This document shows, in pieces, positions 7,385-8,066 of a DNA stretch of 8,066 nt. A program made the translations under genes and the position numbers. Numbering within the stretch: the stretch's first letter is position 1; every line of letters begins with the position of its first letter. The notes under the pieces were generated by a model. It had not been told where the DNA came from. It made no database searches and worked only from the letters and a program-made list of their open reading frames with translations. Source of the stretch: Chloroflexi bacterium RBG_16_51_16 (GTDB lineage Bacteria; Chloroflexota; Anaerolineae; Anaerolineales; Villigracilaceae); NCBI GenBank assembly GCA_001796785.1, contig MGNL01000022.1:1-8066 (forward strand), read 5' to 3'.

Positions 7385-7413
7385 TTGACAATCCCTGTAA
7401 GTGCGATTAAAAT
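7385..7413 (+). promoter_or_regulatory. Predicted tRNA-cluster promoter, near consensus
   Basis: A perfect TTGACA (7385-7390) is followed after exactly 17 nt by TAAAAT (7408-7413). An A/T-rich stretch (CTTTTTAATCTT, around 7363-7374) lies just upstream and resembles an UP element. Predicted start near 7420 puts the 5' end about 22 nt before tRNA-Phe. This is the expected strength for a stable-RNA promoter. Confidence 0.85.
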
Positions 7414-7441
7414 CTTTCACGCTTAAAAAACAGATGCCACG

Positions 7442-7514
7442 GCCGAGATAGCTCAGTTGGTAGAGCACGCGACTGAAAATCGCGGTGTCGTCAGTTCGAT
7501 TCTGACTCTCGGCA
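7442..7514 (+). tRNA. tRNA-Phe (GAA)
   Basis: The 73-nt cloverleaf folds cleanly. The acceptor GCCGAGA pairs with TCTCGGC (7 bp), the D stem GCTC with GAGC, the anticodon stem CGCGA with TCGCG, and the T stem GTCAG with CTGAC around a TTCGATT loop. The anticodon loop CTGAAAA places GAA at 7475-7477. The discriminator is A, as expected for tRNA-Phe. CCA is not encoded, so it must be added after transcription. First gene of a Phe-Gly-Cys cluster. A 9-nt tandem copy of the 3' acceptor strand follows immediately (listed separately). Confidence 0.97.
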
Positions 7515-7522
7515 CTCTCGGC
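7505..7522 (+). repeat. 9-nt tandem duplication of the tRNA-Phe 3' acceptor strand
   Basis: ACTCTCGGC occurs twice back to back (7505-7513 and 7514-7522). The first copy holds the 3' acceptor strand of tRNA-Phe and the second starts at the discriminator base. The second copy can also pair with the 5' strand, and does so over 8 bp (GGCCGAGA at 7441-7448 with TCTCGGCC at 7516-7523) when the flanking bases are included. Confidence 0.9.
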
Positions 7523-7531
7523 CACAAATCT

Positions 7532-7603
<72 letters not shown>

Positions 7604-7619
7604 CTTCCGAGTGAAGAAA

Positions 7620-7659
7620 GAGGATTGCAGATTGATAATTACGTCATTCGGCAATCCTC
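7620..7659 (+). other. 9-bp inverted repeat between tRNA-Gly and tRNA-Cys
   Basis: GAGGATTGC (7620-7628) pairs perfectly with GCAATCCTC (7651-7659) around a 22-nt loop, followed by GTTTTG. The short T-run and long loop make it a weak candidate for an intrinsic terminator or a processing signal in the 128-nt spacer. No clear promoter for tRNA-Cys was seen after it, so read-through from the upstream promoter is the simplest assumption. Confidence 0.45.
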
Positions 7660-7731
7660 GTTTTGTAAATGACCAAGTCGGGATCGAAACACTTCTCCAA
7701 TTCATTCGAGCCTGGACCGGACGATACATCT

Positions 7732-7802
7732 GGCGTCGTGGCCAAGTGGTAAGGCAAGGGTCTGCAAAACCCTGATCACGGGTTCAAATCCCGTCGACGC
7801 CT
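7732..7802 (+). tRNA. tRNA-Cys (GCA)
   Basis: A 71-nt cloverleaf. The acceptor GGCGTCG pairs with CGACGCC, a 3-bp D stem GCC with GGC, the anticodon stem AGGGT with ACCCT, and the T stem ACGGG with CCCGT around TTCAAAT. The anticodon loop CTGCAAA gives GCA at 7764-7766. The discriminator is T (U73), a known identity base for bacterial tRNA-Cys. CCA is not encoded. Last gene of the cluster, directly followed by a strong terminator. Confidence 0.97.
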
Positions 7803-7804
7803 CT

Positions 7805-7841
7805 AAGCGATGGTGCGGAAGACGCACCATCGCTTTTTTTT
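7805..7841 (+). terminator. Intrinsic terminator of the tRNA cluster
   Basis: AAGCGATGGTGCG (7805-7817) pairs perfectly over 13 bp with CGCACCATCGCTT (7823-7835) around a GAAGA loop, and the stem runs into eight consecutive T (7834-7841). It begins 2 nt after tRNA-Cys. This is a textbook rho-independent terminator on the plus strand. Confidence 0.95.
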
Positions 7842-7887
7842 CCAGTATTTAACACCAATTTGGCATGGTCCTTAAAATAGTTCCGCC

Positions 7888-7893
7888 TATAAT
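7888..7893 (+). promoter_or_regulatory. Candidate -10 box for the membrane-protein gene
   Basis: A perfect TATAAT lies just after the tRNA terminator. The nearest -35-like sequence, TTGGCA at 7860-7865, is 22 nt upstream, which is too far for a good promoter; at 17 nt only a poor match is found. If it is used, transcription would start near 7900 with a leader of about 30 nt. The evidence is the -10 box alone. Confidence 0.4.
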
Positions 7894-7930
7894 AAAATGC
7901 TCGGATAAGTCGAAAATAACACTGACTTCC

Positions 7931-8066
7931 ATGCCCAACAAGGTGCGGATACCGTTTGCGATTCGAATTACCCTGATTTACATTCTGGGTGGGGGTATTT
8001 TGTTTCTGATTACCGAATGGATCTTCGACCAATTCTTTCCATCGATGGTTGGTAACGCGGGAGCTT
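7931..8066 (+). CDS. Membrane-anchored protein of unknown function, N-terminal fragment (runs off the window)
   Basis: An open frame of 45 codons continues past the window edge. It begins MPNKVRIPFAIR and has one probable membrane segment at about residues 11-29 (hydrophobic, with a GGG in the middle), followed by EWIFDQFFPSMVG. The basic residues before the segment suggest an inside N-terminus. The pattern of an Arg-rich start, a segment with IRITLIY, then a short amphipathic end resembles the N-terminal anchors of bacterial PAS, histidine-kinase or GGDEF sensor proteins, but no catalytic domain is visible, so that is only a guess. No Shine-Dalgarno precedes the ATG (upstream reads AACACTGACTTCC). 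A GTG at codon 5 is an alternative start and also lacks an SD. It follows the tRNA terminator, so it probably has its own promoter. Confidence 0.6.
   Translation, partial: MPNKVRIPFAIRITLIYILGGGILFLITEWIFDQFFPSMVGNAGA

Noticed and set aside
7784..8032. Minus-strand open frame of 82 codons
   Set aside because: It overlaps the end of tRNA-Cys, the whole terminator and the start of the plus-strand membrane gene, with no family resemblance.

Overview
This window carries core gene-expression genes from a bacterium. On the minus strand, in transcription order, are rpoB, rpsL, rpsG, fusA and the first 24 codons of tuf. On the plus strand, diverging from rpoB, are three tRNA genes (Phe-GAA, Gly-GCC, Cys-GCA) and the start of a membrane-anchored protein. 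The RpoB insertions, the long S12 N-terminal region and its GAPQKRGVCT stretch suggest a Chloroflexota relative, possibly Anaerolineae. That placement is inferred from memory of family sequences and is only moderately certain.

Layout. 1-3146 (minus) is a compact str operon, rpsL-rpsG-fusA-tuf, with gaps of 11, 67 and 32 nt. 3147-3316 is a structured leader. It contains a sigma70-type promoter whose -35 overlaps the rpoB stop codon, a perfect 14-bp hairpin, a second 6-bp hairpin, and a strong Shine-Dalgarno (SD) site before a GTG start. 3317-7231 (minus) is rpoB, encoding 1304 residues with an extra helical segment of about 130 residues. 7232-7441 is a divergent promoter region with two near-consensus promoters, one for rpoB and one for the tRNAs. 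7442-7802 (plus) is the tRNA cluster, closed by a textbook intrinsic terminator at 7805-7841. From 7931 to the window edge is a partial membrane-protein gene.

How the genes work together. RpoB is the beta subunit of RNA polymerase. S12, S7, EF-G and EF-Tu are the decoding and translocation parts of the ribosome cycle, and the tRNAs feed that cycle. The classical beta operon is broken up here: no rplJ/rplL precedes rpoB and no rpoC follows it, so rpoB appears to be transcribed from its own promoter and sits directly beside the str operon.

No mobile element, CRISPR array, defence system or biosynthetic cluster was seen. The points most worth a second look are the periodic 25-residue repeat insert in RpoB, the uncoupled rpoB, the structured str leader, the Arg-to-Thr change in the rifampicin pocket, and a 9-nt tandem duplication of the 3' acceptor strand of tRNA-Phe.
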